From positions 53,487-117,486 of the forward strand of contig NZ_CANRMB010000007.1 of the NCBI RefSeq assembly GCF_947631635.1: a stretch of 64,000 nucleotides of DNA, given 5' to 3'. Source of the DNA: an uncultured Dysosmobacter sp. Lineage in GTDB: Bacteria; Bacillota; Clostridia; Oscillospirales; Oscillospiraceae. A model generated the notes under the pieces. It made no database searches. It saw only the letters and a list, made by a program, of their open reading frames with translations, and was not told the DNA's origin. Made by a program: the position numbers and the translations under genes. Position 1 is the first letter of the stretch. The number at the start of each line of letters is the position of its first letter. Of this stretch, positions 32,780 to 40,534 are shown piece by piece.

Positions 32780-33351
32780 CGCGAAGAGACATCTATGACG
32801 GCCTCTCCCGGGCCGCCTGGGGATATCTGTTCCTCTATCTGGATATCAACCTGGGCACCGTCAGCATCCTGCCCCGCTTCGTGGGCTGGCTGCTGTTCCT
32901 CTCCGCCATTGAAAAGCTGAAGGCGGAGCGGCGGGACCTGGCCCTTCTGCGGCCGCTGGGGATCCTGCTGCTGCTTTGGAGCGGCGCGGACTGGCTGGCG
33001 TCCTGGGCGGGGGTCGATGTGGACGGACACATTGTGCCCCTGGACCTGATCGTCACGGTGGCGCAGATGTATTTCCACTTCCAGTTCCTCACCGACTGCG
33101 CCGCCCTGGCGGAGCCATACAGCTATGCGGGCATCCACCGCCGTCTCCTCCGCTGGCGGACGCTCCAGACGCTCCTGCTGACCGGCATGGGGATTTTGAT
33201 AGAGGCTGGAGCGTGGCTGGGGAGGATATCGGGGTACATGTTGGCGGCTTCCGCGGTGGTGTATCTCATCGCGGGCCTGTGCCTGATGGCGGCGCTGTTT
33301 GCCCTGCGAAAGTTTTATCAGGGGGATCCGGCGCCGGACGGAGCGCCTTAG
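32773..33351 (+). CDS. multi-pass membrane protein, function unknown
   Basis: 192 aa, overlapping the BlaR1-type gene by 7 nt. Hydrophobic segments at LSRAAWGYLFLYLDINLGTVSILPRFVGWLLFLSAI, PLGILLLLWSGADWLASWAG, TLLLTGMGILIEAGAWLG and MLAASAVVYLIAGLCLMAALFAL give four to five membrane spans. No family recognised. As the third gene of the operon it is likely a target or accessory of the sensor system. Confidence 0.65.
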   Translation: MVARRDIYDGLSRAAWGYLFLYLDINLGTVSILPRFVGWLLFLSAIEKLKAERRDLALLRPLGILLLLWSGADWLASWAGVDVDGHIVPLDLIVTVAQMYFHFQFLTDCAALAEPYSYAGIHRRLLRWRTLQTLLLTGMGILIEAGAWLGRISGYMLAASAVVYLIAGLCLMAALFALRKFYQGDPAPDGAP

Positions 33352-33383
33352 GCGGGGCACGATCCCTCCAAAAGATGCGAAAA

Positions 33384-33409
33384 GGACAGCCGCAAGGCTG
33401 TCTTTTTCC
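33384..33409 (+). terminator. terminator of the BlaI-BlaR1 operon
   Basis: GGACAGCC / GGCTGTCT stem with GCAA loop and TTTTT. Confidence 0.85.
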
Positions 33410-33501
33410 GAATTTCCCGGAAAGATGAAAAGACTGTCGCCTCTTGACGAAAGGGAAATGCGCGAGGTATGCTTATAAAAATACCGGGCGGGAGGTGACC
33501 T

Positions 33502-34095
33502 ATGCCAGTGGAGATCAGAGAAGACCGGACAAAGCATGGGCTGGACAGCGCCCTGCGGGAACTGCTGAAACGAAAGCCCCTGGATCAGATCCGGGTCCGG
33601 GAGCTGACGGACCTGTGCGCCATCCGGCGGCAGTCGTTTTATTACCATTTCACGGATGTATATGCACTGTTTGACTGGTCCCTCCGGCAGGAGCGGGCAC
33701 GCCTGCTCCTGCGGCAGGAGAACTGCCTGACATGGCAGCAGGCCCTGCGGGACCTGCTGGCCTATACCCAGGAGCAGCGGAGCTATTATTTGGCCTTGCT
33801 GCAAAGCCGGGGCCGGAACGGCCTGCGGGAGGTCCTGAAGGACGCCGTCCTCCAGCTGCTGAAAAAAACCATGGCCTATTACCGGCAGCGCTGCGGTGTG
33901 TCCAGAGACCCGGAGGCAGAGCGGGCGCGGCTGGCCTGCGAGGAGACGATCATACTGGCGCTGATGGAGGGATGGCTCTGCGGAGACCTGGACCAGCCGC
34001 CGGAAAGTGTGATCGGGCTGATGGAGAGCGCCATCCAAAAAGAGGCCATAGGCGCCGTATGGCTGAGCATCCCGCAATGGGAGGCGCAAAATTGA
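33502..34095 (+). CDS. TetR/AcrR-family regulator
   Basis: 197 aa. N-terminal HTH KHGLDSALRELLKRKPLDQIRVRELTDLCAIRRQSFYYHFTDVYALFDW, with FYYHF typical of the DhaS-like TetR group, followed by a variable ligand domain. AGGTG box before the ATG. No divergent gene sits close, so the target is not obvious; the S-layer cassette starts 187 nt downstream past a terminator. Confidence 0.88.
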   Translation: MPVEIREDRTKHGLDSALRELLKRKPLDQIRVRELTDLCAIRRQSFYYHFTDVYALFDWSLRQERARLLLRQENCLTWQQALRDLLAYTQEQRSYYLALLQSRGRNGLREVLKDAVLQLLKKTMAYYRQRCGVSRDPEAERARLACEETIILALMEGWLCGDLDQPPESVIGLMESAIQKEAIGAVWLSIPQWEAQN

Positions 34096-34118
34096 AAACT
34101 ACACAAAAAATGTCGGGC

Positions 34119-34151
34119 AAGGACAGGGATTTCCCCCTGTCCTTGTTTTTT
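34119..34151 (+). terminator. terminator after the TetR gene
   Basis: AAGGACAGGG / CCCTGTCCTT followed by GTTTTTT. Confidence 0.88.
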
Positions 34152-34180
34152 ATGCGATGACAGCGGACACACGGTATTTT

Positions 34181-34200
34181 GACAATTTTAAAATCTTGTC
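34181..34200. repeat. degenerate recombinase-site-like sequence before cassette 1
   Basis: GACAATTTTAAAATCTTGTC matches 15 of 20 positions of the right-hand inverton repeat at 56401-56420 (GACAAATTATTAATTTTGTC) and occupies the same place upstream of the small cassette gene. It is also a dyad (TTTTGACAA / TTGTCAAAA, 34177-34204). No inverted partner is visible near by. Confidence 0.45.
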
Positions 34201-34254
34201 AAAAAACAGACGTTTTTGCAGAAATTGACCGTTTTTGAAAAAATTGGGCCACCA

Positions 34255-34260
34255 TATAAT
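34255..34260 (+). promoter_or_regulatory. -10 box of the cassette 1 promoter
   Basis: A perfect TATAAT, 22 nt before the GTG of the first cassette gene. The -35 is weak (TTTTTG 17 nt upstream), which suggests help from an activator or the upstream AT-rich dyad. Confidence 0.55.
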
Positions 34261-34281
34261 GTGCCGCACAGGAGTGATGTT

Positions 34282-34611
34282 GTGAAAAAAGTTTGTTACA
34301 CAGTGGTCCTGCAAAGCCAGTTGGGGCCTCGGGCCGGAGAACTGCTATTGCAGGAGAATGCGCAGGTGGTGTCCGGGTCCTTTAGCCTGCTGGGGCATTG
34401 CAGCCGCTTTTCCGGCAGTGTGCTGAAGAGCGGAAAGTACCTGATCTCAGGCACTTTGCGCTCGCCTGTGGATCAGGAGCCCTATGACGCGATCTTCACC
34501 GTACAGAACGGCCGGCTCACCGGCGGCCTTATCACCCGGCACGGCTGCTGGGACCTGACCGGCGTTCAGACTGTTCCTGCCGCATCACGCTTGAGACCTA
34601 CCGAATGCTGA
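34282..34611 (+). CDS. small beta-rich protein opening S-layer cassette 1
   Basis: 109 aa from GTG 34282 with AGGAG 7 nt before. Alternating strands: YTVVLQSQLGPRAGELLLQE, VSGSFSLLGHCSRFSGSVLKSGKYLISGTL, YDAIFTVQNGRLTGGLITRHGCWDLTG. It aligns along its whole length with the 116-aa protein at 56463, sharing GxLxL, a GSxxL...F.G strand pair, D..F.V..GRxxGxI and a WxLxG end. Family unknown to me. Its constant place before the recombinase-like regulator suggests a shared role in cassette control. Confidence 0.65.
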   Translation: MKKVCYTVVLQSQLGPRAGELLLQENAQVVSGSFSLLGHCSRFSGSVLKSGKYLISGTLRSPVDQEPYDAIFTVQNGRLTGGLITRHGCWDLTGVQTVPAASRLRPTEC

Positions 34612-34712
34612 ATAGGGCCGCGCTGCGGAAGTCAGGCGGATTTTTCCAAAAATCCGCCTGGTTTGTCATGCAATGATAACCAAACGGCGGCCCGGACAAA
34701 AGGGGGAACGTC

Positions 34713-35990
34713 GTGCGGGAATATGTTGTGAACCGGCCGGAGGAGGCCGCCATGCGCCGGATCCTGGAGCGGGAGCAGACCGGTCCGGAGGGCGTTGTCC
34801 TGCGGCTGGCCTGGCTGGAGGGCCTTTCCCGGGACGAGATCGCCGGCCTAACCTGGGAGCAGGTCTCCTTTTTGGACGACCGCCTGGAACTGCCGGACCG
34901 CATGGTCCCGCTGGCCCCAGAGATGCGGGGATGTCTTTGGCGGCTCCATGAGGCATATGGGGAACGGTCACAGTACGTGGTCCTGTCCTCCCGGAGCAGG
35001 AGGCCGATGCAGCCGGAGTCCATTTCCCGGCTGGCGCGGCAGGCGCTGGACCGGGGCGGCCAAAAGGAGGTCCGCCTGATGGACCTGCGCCATGACTGGA
35101 TCATCCGCCAGCTGGAGACCCAGGACTGGCCCACGGTGGCCCGCGTCAGCGGCGTGGAGGTTCCGGCGCTGCAGGCCCGGTTTGCCGGCTATGTGCCGAA
35201 GCGCGCCGCCTGGGCCAGCCGGGAAGCCGCGCCCCAAGTGGATGAATTTAAGCTGTGGAAGATCCTTCAGGCGGAGCGGGACACCCCGGCGGGTCTCGCC
35301 CTGTGGCTGGCGTGGCAGATGGGCCTCCAGGCCCAGGAGATCGTGGCCCTCACCTGGGACCAGGTCGATTTTGCGCAGAACCGCCTGGTGCTGCCGGACC
35401 GGGAGATCCCCCTGACCAACGCGGTCCGCCGCCTGCTGGAGGACATCCAGGTCCGCCGCGTGCCGGCGGATGACGCCCACGTCCTGCTGACGGATCAGTC
35501 CCGCAGGCCGGTGGACCTGCCCCGGCTGTCCCGGATGACCCGGGCGGCGCTGATCCGAGGCGGCATGGAGCACATCCTCTTGCGGGACCTGCGGAAAAAC
35601 GAGGGCCGGGAGAGCGAGGACGCCCGTATTCTGGAAAGGGTCCTGGAGGAGGGGCCTGTCTCCCGGGGAGACGTGATGGAGCTGCTGGGCCTGTCCAAGA
35701 CCGCTGCCCACGCCCGGCTGCGGCGGCTAACGGAGCAGAAAAGGCTGGTCCGCGTGGGCGGAAAATACTACCTCCCCGGCACGGTGGTACCGCCGGAGCG
35801 GCATCTCACCGCCATCCGGGCGTATTTGGAGCGGGCGGGCTTCGCCTACCGCCAGGACATCGCGGAGCTGCTGCACATCCAGCCCAAGCAGTGCACGCTG
35901 GTGCTGCGGCGGCTGGTGGAGGCGGGCGAGCTGGTCCAGTCCGGCCAGCGGTATGCCCTGCCCACAGAGGAGACGCGAAGGGCGGAATAG
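34713..35990 (+). CDS. tandem degenerate tyrosine-recombinase folds plus two winged helices
   Basis: 425 aa, GTG start after AAAGGGGGAA. Two consecutive phage-integrase-like catalytic folds: repeat 1 (about 10-165) has LAWLEGLSRDEIAGLTWEQV and RLMDLRHDWII; repeat 2 (about 180-300) has LAWQMGLQAQEIVALTWDQVDF and LLRDLRKNEG. The catalytic Arg of motif I (GLR in active enzymes) is S39 in repeat 1 and Q206 in repeat 2, the HxxR His is lost, and no nucleophilic Tyr is placed correctly. Two winged helices follow (about 305-360 and 362-418). It therefore looks like a DNA-binding regulator built from dead recombinases. A close paralogue is at 56844. Confidence 0.75.
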   Translation: MREYVVNRPEEAAMRRILEREQTGPEGVVLRLAWLEGLSRDEIAGLTWEQVSFLDDRLELPDRMVPLAPEMRGCLWRLHEAYGERSQYVVLSSRSRRPMQPESISRLARQALDRGGQKEVRLMDLRHDWIIRQLETQDWPTVARVSGVEVPALQARFAGYVPKRAAWASREAAPQVDEFKLWKILQAERDTPAGLALWLAWQMGLQAQEIVALTWDQVDFAQNRLVLPDREIPLTNAVRRLLEDIQVRRVPADDAHVLLTDQSRRPVDLPRLSRMTRAALIRGGMEHILLRDLRKNEGRESEDARILERVLEEGPVSRGDVMELLGLSKTAAHARLRRLTEQKRLVRVGGKYYLPGTVVPPERHLTAIRAYLERAGFAYRQDIAELLHIQPKQCTLVLRRLVEAGELVQSGQRYALPTEETRRAE

Positions 35991-36000
35991 CTTCCGGAAA

Positions 36001-36040
36001 AGGAGCCTTGCAAGACGGTTTGCAAGGCTCCTTCTTTTTG
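36001..36040 (+). terminator. terminator between the recombinase-like gene and the S-layer gene
   Basis: AGGAGCCTTGCAA / TTGCAAGGCTCCT with 6-nt loop, then TTCTTTTT. It separates the regulator from the S-layer gene in cassette 1, so the S-layer gene must have its own promoter. Confidence 0.9.
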
Positions 36041-36328
36041 CGCGCCGCCGCATTACCGTGTTACAGTTGGACCACCCAAAAAATTCTGTCAGTTATTTCC
36101 TCCTGGCAAGCGGAAGTTACTTATTATATGCCGGTTTTCAGTTCCGTTAAAAGACAGCCGAAACCCTTGTGTATCAAGGATTTTTATCGTAGATTGACCT
36201 TGCAGAAAGCGGCGGACGCTTCCCTGCCTGTCCGGGACACCGGGGTTGGCTAGCCCCCGATTCCCTTTGCCGGGCAGGTGGGGAAGGCTGGCGCGTTTTG
36301 CAAAAATCTTAAAGGAGGAAAACACCCC
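36041..36328 (+). promoter_or_regulatory. leader of S-layer gene 1
   Basis: About 290 nt without a gene. A possible promoter is TTGTGT, 17 nt, TAGATT (about 36170-36199). A dyad GGGacaccGGGG ttggctagc CCCCgattCCC lies at about 36234-36266 with GGCTAGC (36248-36254) at its centre; the same word centres a dyad in the other S-layer leader. AAAGGAGG stands before the ATG. Confidence 0.45.
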
Positions 36329-39300
36329 ATGAAGAAGTTCCTTTCTCTGGTTCTGGCTCTGGTGATGGTCATGTCCCTGGTCACCGTCAGCGCCGGCGCC
36401 AAGGACTTCACCGACGACAGCAAGATCAACTATGAAGAAGCTGTTGACGTGATGTCCGCCCTGAAGGTTATCGACGGTTATCCCGACGGTTCCTTCGCTC
36501 CCCAGGGCAGCCTGACCCGTGGTGCTGCCGCCAAGATCATCTGCAACCTGATCCTGGGCCCCACCACCGCCTCTGCCCTCCGCGCTGATACGGCCCCTTA
36601 CAAGGATGTCCCTATCAACCACACCTTTGCCGGTTACATTGCCTACTGCGCACAGCAGGGCATCATCTCCGGCTACGCTGACGGTTCCTTCCGTCCCGCC
36701 GCTACTCTGACGAACTATGCGTTCCTGAAGATGCTGCTGGGCGCTCTGGGCTACAACGCCGAGATCGAGGGCTACATTGGCGACAACTGGTCCATCCAGG
36801 TCGCCAAGCGCGCTCTGAACATCGGCCTGACCAAGGGCCTGAAGGGCGACCTGAACGGCACCGACTATGCCACCCGTGAGCAGGCCTGCCTGTATGCGCT
36901 GAACACCCTGAAGGCCACCATGGTGGAGTATGACGCCAAGATCACCGCCAACGTGAACGGCGCTCAGGTCATCGTGGGCAACTCCGTCGCCAACGACGTG
37001 AAGTGGAACATCGCCTCCAAGACCGATGGCAACATCAAGGACGACGATTATGTCCAGTTCGCAGAGAAGTACTTCGAGAAGCTGGAGCTGGAGATCACCA
37101 ACGGTATGTATGGCCGTCCTTCCAACACCTGGAAGCTGAAGAAGTCTGAGATCGGCACCTATCCCTCTATCGAGACCACCTATGTCTACACCGAGGGCAC
37201 CGACAGCAAAGACGTCTACAAGGATCTGGGCAAGGCCATCGTGGAAGAGTACGATTGGGAAGCCTATGTCAACGGTGTTGAACAGAAGAAGCCTGTCCTG
37301 CCTGTGAAGGGCTCCGACGACGAGTGGGACTACACTGGTGAGGGCACTGTCACCGAGATCTATGTTGACAACGATACCGAGAAGGTGACCGTTGTTGAGA
37401 TCAACCACTATCTGGGCCAGGTCACCAAGGTCAAGAGCGACGATGACGGCGAGTATATCACTGTCAAGACCCTGTCCAAGGGCGCTAAGGAGCTGGATGA
37501 AAAGACCTTCTATGTTGAGGGCTACAAGGAAGACGACTATGTTGCTTTCACCATTGACTGGAACGATGATGACGACGAGTATGTCATCGGCGAGGTCTAT
37601 GAGCCCGAGACTGTGACCGCCGAAGTCACCCGCGTTGAGAACGATGCCGCTAAGGACGAGGTCACCAATGCGGTGTACGGCAATACCTATCTAAAGGCCG
37701 ACGGCGAGAAGTACACCTACTCTGACGGTGATCATGCCGATAAGAAGAACGGCTCCGCTAAGTTTGTCCAGCAGGACCACATGGTCTATGACCTGGATGA
37801 GCCCTGCACCAGAGTCCATCCCGAGCTGAGCAAGGACTATGTCCTGTATCTGGATGCCAACGGCTATGTGCTGGCCTTCGAGCTGGCTGAAGAGGATGCC
37901 ACCAGATACCTGTACGTCAAGGACTCCGACGAAGAGCTGAAGGACTGGGTCGCCAAGGCCGTTCTGGATGACGCCACCACCGCAAAGGTCGATGTGAAGA
38001 GCAAGTATAACTACACCAAGGCCGACGGCAAGAAGGATACCCAGTCTATCGTGTGGTGCGACGACGACTATATCAAGGACAACAAGAGCTCCATTGATGA
38101 ACAAATCTGGAAATACAGCGCCAGCGACAAGGGTGTGTATACCCTGACCAAAGTCGAGCAGACCTTCTTGCCCGCCAAGGACGCTGACGGCAACTTCAAG
38201 GAGATCATCACCTCTGGCACAGCCGGGGATGGCGAGACCTACGGCACCAAGATTTTCAACGGCAAGGCTTACATCACCGCCAATGGCACCACCTTCATCG
38301 TGGACAACAAGACCATCTTTGTCGACATCGAAGGCGGCAAGGCTTACACTGGCTACAAGGAAGTTCCCAATGTGGAGAACGCCCAGCTGGCTGTTGTTAC
38401 CAAAGACAGCAACAAGAAGAACTCCATCGCTGAGATCGTCTTTATCATCGAGGGTGACATCTACGATAAGGATTCCACCTACTTCATGCTGACCAAGAAT
38501 ACCCGTGAGTCCCTGAAGTATGACGGCGATTATTACTGGGAGTACTTTAACGCCTATACCAACGGTGAGAAGGGCTCCGTGTATGTCGCTTATGACGCCA
38601 GCAGCACTGTTCTGGAAAAGGGCGTCCTGTATAAGGCCACCAAGGTCGTCGATGAGCAGTACATCACCGGGATCGAGAAGATTACCGAGGAGAAAGTGCC
38701 CTTCGAGACCGTCTCCGCTGCTGGTATCGACGCCTTCTGGACTGAGGACGATGAGAAGAAGCCCAACCAGTATGACACCGATGAAAATACCATTTTCGTT
38801 CTGGTCGATGTTGAGCTGGACAAGGACGGCGATCTGGATAAGATCAGCATTTCCGATGGCAACATCAACGATATGAAGGATCAGGACGGCTATACCAAGT
38901 ACGTCCGCGTCGTTGAAAAGGATGAAGAGACTGCTGAACTGGTCTACATCTACTCTGTCAATGTCGATGGCGGAGATGACGGGGAAGATCCTGAGGAGAA
39001 GCCTGAGTATGATATCCACGCCTGGGCGGGCAGCACCAAGGGCAATGTTCAGATCGCTGTCCTGAAGCACACCTATGGCGAGGATGGCAATCTGATCAAG
39101 GACGAGTGGCTGGATGTTGAGGAGCTGAATGCACTGAAAATCGGTGCGAAGGACATCTCCATGAAGACTGCCGGCCAGACCTTCGAGCCCACCACTGAAG
39201 AGGGCTATCCCATCGCCCTGAACATTCTGGACTATGATGCCGTTCATAAGGATCAGGATGGTTACAATGCCGACTTTGCTGGCGCTGGCTTCCTGAAGGT

Positions 39301-39385
39301 CCACTTCGAGAACGGTTCTGTGGTGATTGGTGGTTATGCTACTGTTGCCATTGACGGTATCGGCACCTGCAAGCTGACCTACTGA
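36329..39385 (+). CDS. SLH-domain surface (S-layer) protein 1
   Basis: 1018 aa. Signal peptide KKFLSLVLALVMVMSLVTVSAGA, then three SLH repeats in the first ~200 residues: VMSALKVIDGYPDGSFAPQGSLTRGAAAKII, YCAQQGIISGYADGSFRPAATLTNYAFLKML, and a third weaker one. The remaining 800 residues are Asp/Glu/Lys/Tyr-rich beta-type repeats with no known enzyme motif. SLH domains bind secondary cell-wall polymer, so this should be a surface-layer or large surface protein. Codon use is strongly biased to favoured codons, as in a highly expressed gene. The first 227 bp are identical to S-layer gene 2. Confidence 0.9.
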   Translation: MKKFLSLVLALVMVMSLVTVSAGAKDFTDDSKINYEEAVDVMSALKVIDGYPDGSFAPQGSLTRGAAAKIICNLILGPTTASALRADTAPYKDVPINHTFAGYIAYCAQQGIISGYADGSFRPAATLTNYAFLKMLLGALGYNAEIEGYIGDNWSIQVAKRALNIGLTKGLKGDLNGTDYATREQACLYALNTLKATMVEYDAKITANVNGAQVIVGNSVANDVKWNIASKTDGNIKDDDYVQFAEKYFEKLELEITNGMYGRPSNTWKLKKSEIGTYPSIETTYVYTEGTDSKDVYKDLGKAIVEEYDWEAYVNGVEQKKPVLPVKGSDDEWDYTGEGTVTEIYVDNDTEKVTVVEINHYLGQVTKVKSDDDGEYITVKTLSKGAKELDEKTFYVEGYKEDDYVAFTIDWNDDDDEYVIGEVYEPETVTAEVTRVENDAAKDEVTNAVYGNTYLKADGEKYTYSDGDHADKKNGSAKFVQQDHMVYDLDEPCTRVHPELSKDYVLYLDANGYVLAFELAEEDATRYLYVKDSDEELKDWVAKAVLDDATTAKVDVKSKYNYTKADGKKDTQSIVWCDDDYIKDNKSSIDEQIWKYSASDKGVYTLTKVEQTFLPAKDADGNFKEIITSGTAGDGETYGTKIFNGKAYITANGTTFIVDNKTIFVDIEGGKAYTGYKEVPNVENAQLAVVTKDSNKKNSIAEIVFIIEGDIYDKDSTYFMLTKNTRESLKYDGDYYWEYFNAYTNGEKGSVYVAYDASSTVLEKGVLYKATKVVDEQYITGIEKITEEKVPFETVSAAGIDAFWTEDDEKKPNQYDTDENTIFVLVDVELDKDGDLDKISISDGNINDMKDQDGYTKYVRVVEKDEETAELVYIYSVNVDGGDDGEDPEEKPEYDIHAWAGSTKGNVQIAVLKHTYGEDGNLIKDEWLDVEELNALKIGAKDISMKTAGQTFEPTTEEGYPIALNILDYDAVHKDQDGYNADFAGAGFLKVHFENGSVVIGGYATVAIDGIGTCKLTY

Positions 39386-39421
39386 TTCCCGCGCACATCA
39401 GATATGATCTGATATAAAAGC

Positions 39422-39459
39422 AAGCCCCCGGACTTACGTCCGGGGGCTTCTTTTACTTT
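39422..39459. terminator. bidirectional terminator between S-layer gene 1 and the convergent gene
   Basis: AAGCCCCCGGAC / GTCCGGGGGCTT, TTAC loop, T-tract rightward and A-tract on the left. Confidence 0.9.
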
Positions 39460-40085
39460 TTCAGACCATACAGCAGCAGCCGGGAGCCTGCCGCTAGATT
39501 TGCATCTTTGCTGACTAGCTTGAAAATTGCAGAACCGCTGGGGTCAAAATTGTCAGTCATGGCCTTTTTGCTAATAGAGCGGGAGTATTCTCCATCGTTG
39601 CTCATGCCCTCCGTGCGAAACAGGGCTCCGGCTTTGCTGCACCGGATGACCTCTGCTGTACCGACGACCTGAATGGCAGGGTCGGTTAACGAGAGGATAG
39701 CATTGGTCCAATTGGCGCTGAAAAATTGAAGCTCTCGCGGACCAGCAGTCCTGTATTGGCAGTAAAAATAGTCGTAAAGCTCCGCATTGGGGACCGTGAC
39801 GCTTAATTCGGCGGCCGCCTTAGTCAGCGTCGCTTCCCCCAGCTTGACCCACAGGTTTTCCGCCCGCAGGGCTGCCACATCCGCCGCCAATGCGGTTTTC
39901 TCCGCCTTTTTGCTCACCTGGGCGGTCAGGCTGTTCACTGTGGAGGCGTCGGCCTTCCCTGCGGTCTGTTCCGCCAAGCCGTGCAGGGCCGCCTCCACCT
40001 TCTGGTTGTCATGGTTGAAATCCTCCATCTGGATGCGGTCATCCAGTTCCCATTGGTTCAGTTGATAATGTTCTGTTTGCTGCAA
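39453..40085 (-). CDS. tail-fibre-like protein convergent to S-layer gene 1
   Basis: 210 aa from TTG 40085 after GGAGAGACTCG. The N-terminus QQTEHYQLNQWELDDRIQMEDFNHDNQKVEAAL is a motif I associate with phage tail-fibre-type proteins of Firmicutes (inference), followed by an Ala-rich coiled region (to ~90) and a beta-rich C-terminal domain ending LLLYGLKK. The paralogue at 61579 has the same N-terminus, same leader and same ending (VVYGLKV) but an unrelated middle. Its fixed position beside each S-layer gene suggests a surface role; no signal peptide is seen. Confidence 0.7.
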   Translation of the reverse strand: MQQTEHYQLNQWELDDRIQMEDFNHDNQKVEAALHGLAEQTAGKADASTVNSLTAQVSKKAEKTALAADVAALRAENLWVKLGEATLTKAAAELSVTVPNAELYDYFYCQYRTAGPRELQFFSANWTNAILSLTDPAIQVVGTAEVIRCSKAGALFRTEGMSNDGEYSRSISKKAMTDNFDPSGSAIFKLVSKDANLAAGSRLLLYGLKK

Positions 40086-40534
40086 AACGAGTCTCTCCTC
40101 TTCCTCCTTTTATTTACCAGACAGCTGCCGCAAAAGCCTCTTTCCAATTGGCGGGAACTGGGCGGATCTCACAAGAGCCTGTCGCGCTGGCTCCTTACGA
40201 GTGGTTCAGTGAACCAAACGAAATTTGACAGGCCTGGAAAAAGGCCCTCACAGCTCTCGCCCCAAGGCCCAAAGTTGCACGATGCGCGGCAACGTCCCAA
40301 AAGATTTTTACAGAAAAACAGAATGCATAAATACACATATTTTATAAAACGACTACCGGGGCCGGACAAACTCTGTATCATATATTTTCTACATGGGAAA
40401 ACCTTCCCCCAGGGGAAGGGATTGGACATTCTGCACAACTTGAAAAGACAAACACGTTTGCCTTATAATACAATTATTCAAAGAACGATCCGGACGGGCT
40501 TTGAAAATCTATGTTATAGGAAAGGACTAGAATT
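40086..40534. other. intergenic region before the permease
   Basis: 449 nt. Contains small dyads GGTTCagtGAACC (40202-40214) and CCTTCCCCcaGGGGAAGG (40402-40419), and the permease promoter. No gene seen. Confidence 0.5.
40440..40469 (+). promoter_or_regulatory. promoter of the permease operon
   Basis: TTGAAA (40440-40445), 18-nt spacer, TATAAT (40464-40469), about 65 nt before the permease ATG. Confidence 0.7.

Noticed and set aside
34713..35990. Annotation as an ordinary site-specific integrase
   Set aside because: The catalytic Arg, His and Tyr are absent from both repeats and the C-terminus is two winged helices, so strand cleavage is not expected.
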